Source: Gammaproteobacteria bacterium
GTDB taxonomy: Bacteria > Pseudomonadota > Gammaproteobacteria > Steroidobacterales > Rariloculaceae
NCBI GenBank assembly: GCA_017577365.1
Contig: PKRJ01000094.1
Coordinates: 1 to 6,990 of the forward strand
DNA: 6,990 bases
Direction of reading: 5' to 3'
Below are positions 6,637 through 6,990 of this stretch, piece after piece. The notes below the pieces were generated by a model, which saw only the letters and a list, made by a program, of their open reading frames with translations, had not been told where the DNA came from and ran no database searches. Position 1 is the stretch's first letter, and every line of letters starts with the position of its first letter. Position numbers and translations under genes: made by a program.

Positions 6637-6654
6637 GCCGACATGCAAGTCGGC
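6637..6654. other. Hairpin, 6-bp stem
   Basis: Seen: GCCGAC (6637-6642) and GTCGGC (6649-6654) pair perfectly around the loop ATGCAA. It falls 18 nt after the previous hairpin and 31 nt before the strong stem-loop at 6686, so the three form a series. Confidence 0.3.
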
Positions 6655-6685
6655 GTGTCGACGCCTTTCCGATGGGAACGATGAC

Positions 6686-6712
6686 AAGCGGCGGTGTGAA
6701 CCACCGCCGCTT
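6686..6712 (-). terminator. Probable terminator of the right-edge gene
   Basis: Seen: an 11-bp perfect stem, AAGCGGCGGTG (6686-6696) with CACCGCCGCTT (6702-6712), and a 5-nt loop. It begins 21 nt after the stop codon of the - strand gene ending at 6734. On the - strand the stem is followed by only a broken T-tract (TTGTCATCGTT). On the + strand it is followed by TTCGCTTTA, so a + strand transcript could also end here. The position after the stop codon makes the - strand reading more likely. Confidence 0.65.
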
Positions 6713-6733
6713 CGCTTTACCGCGTCTGCCGGT

Positions 6734-6990
6734 TCAATCGCCTTGCGGCCGCACGATGCGCAGCTCCACGCGCTCGCCGGGCGTGGCGATGCCGAAGCCG
6801 GCAGGCGCCGAGGAAGCACCGCCCGTGCTCGTGATTTCGTAGTCCTGCGGGACGCGGAAGAGCTCGGCGGGCGGGCCGCCGCGGGGGGCGGTCACGAACC
6901 GGGAGGTCGTCCCTCCGAAGCGCGGGTCGGGCGGGCGGCTCGACCTCCACGGTTTGACCTCGTCCCCGGACCACGGCCCGGTCCCCATAC
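6734..6990 (-). CDS. Unrecognised protein, C-terminal part (cut by window edge)
   Basis: About 84 residues are visible up to a TGA at 6734-6736. I do not recognise a family. The frame has strongly G/C third positions and a mixed, non-repetitive composition, unlike the Arg-rich overlapping frames. The visible part is rich in Pro, Gly and Arg in its first half and ends in VELRIVRPQG. There are no membrane segments or catalytic motifs. An ATG at 6988 is in frame but only two bases from the edge, so the real start probably lies outside. A good stem-loop 21 nt after the stop supports a genuine gene end. A second - strand frame (6717-6974) also reads acceptably around 6920-6960 (GQTVEVEPP), so a frameshift or a later start cannot be excluded. 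Confidence 0.5.
   Translation of the reverse strand, partial: MGTGPWSGDEVKPWRSSRPPDPRFGGTTSRFVTAPRGGPPAELFRVPQDYEITSTGGASSAPAGFGIATPGERVELRIVRPQGD

Larger units (their letters stand above)
6384..6733. other. 350-nt non-coding region upstream of mutS
   Basis: No open frame here has protein-like composition; the frames that cross it are Arg/Ser-rich shadows or run in from mutS. The left half (6384-6520) is comparatively AT-rich and carries the mutS promoter candidate plus three short palindromes. The right half (6520-6733) is GC-rich and carries hairpins at 6598-6618 and 6637-6654 and the strong stem-loop at 6686-6712. No tRNA, tmRNA, SRP RNA, RNase P RNA or 6S RNA could be recognised by eye. 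An unannotated small RNA is possible but not shown. Confidence 0.6.

Noticed and set aside
6728..6742. GGTTCAATC resembling a tRNA T-loop
   Set aside because: The flanking bases cannot form the T-stem, and no acceptor or anticodon arm is found nearby.
6508..6842. Short frames on both strands in the region upstream of mutS
   Set aside because: They are Arg/Ser/Pro-rich, run across the strong stem-loop at 6686-6712, and have no start signals.
1..6990. Mobile elements, CRISPR arrays, toxin-antitoxin or defence genes
   Set aside because: I saw no transposase, integrase, regularly spaced repeats, or defence-type proteins; the window is housekeeping in content.

Overview
The window is a GC-rich bacterial chromosomal segment. 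It carries four complete genes on the + strand, the complete mismatch-repair gene mutS on the - strand converging on them, and the end of one unrecognised - strand gene at the right edge. Codon third positions are strongly G/C, and the AspRS and MutS sequences look proteobacterial. MutS keeps E. coli numbering at its mismatch-reading residues, and AspRS is Pseudomonas-like. The most likely source is a high-GC gammaproteobacterium, with a betaproteobacterium as the alternative. Nothing seen (integrase, IS, CRISPR, unusual composition in the genes) suggests recent transfer.

Layout. Positions 1-200 are non-coding, with a GC-rich stem-loop and a weak promoter-like element inside a dyad. Positions 201-3752 form a tight + strand cluster. 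It holds a small FmdB-type zinc-ribbon protein, a two-TM DUF502 membrane protein overlapping it by GTGA, aspS (aspartyl-tRNA synthetase) after a 90-nt gap with its own strong ribosome binding site, and a small alpha/beta hydrolase whose GTG start lies inside the end of aspS. A 27-nt gap almost completely filled by a perfect hairpin separates this cluster from mutS (3780-6383, -). Upstream of mutS, 6384-6733 is a 350-nt non-coding stretch. It has an AT-rich mutS promoter region containing three short palindromes, then a GC-rich half with two hairpins, then a strong 11-bp stem-loop that probably terminates the - strand gene ending at 6734.

How the genes work together. FmdB, DUF502 and AspRS lie in an order common next to aspS in proteobacteria, probably reflecting co-transcription rather than a shared pathway. 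AspRS has the anticodon-domain residues of the non-discriminating type, which charges both tRNA-Asp and tRNA-Asn. That predicts the host uses GatCAB to make Asn-tRNA(Asn). MutS has all its catalytic, mismatch-reading and tetramerisation residues, but its clamp-binding peptide looks degenerate.

I found no convincing new biological system here: this is essentially a housekeeping region. The points most worth a second look are the AspRS specificity residues, the 350-nt non-coding region upstream of mutS, and the unrecognised partial gene at the right edge.
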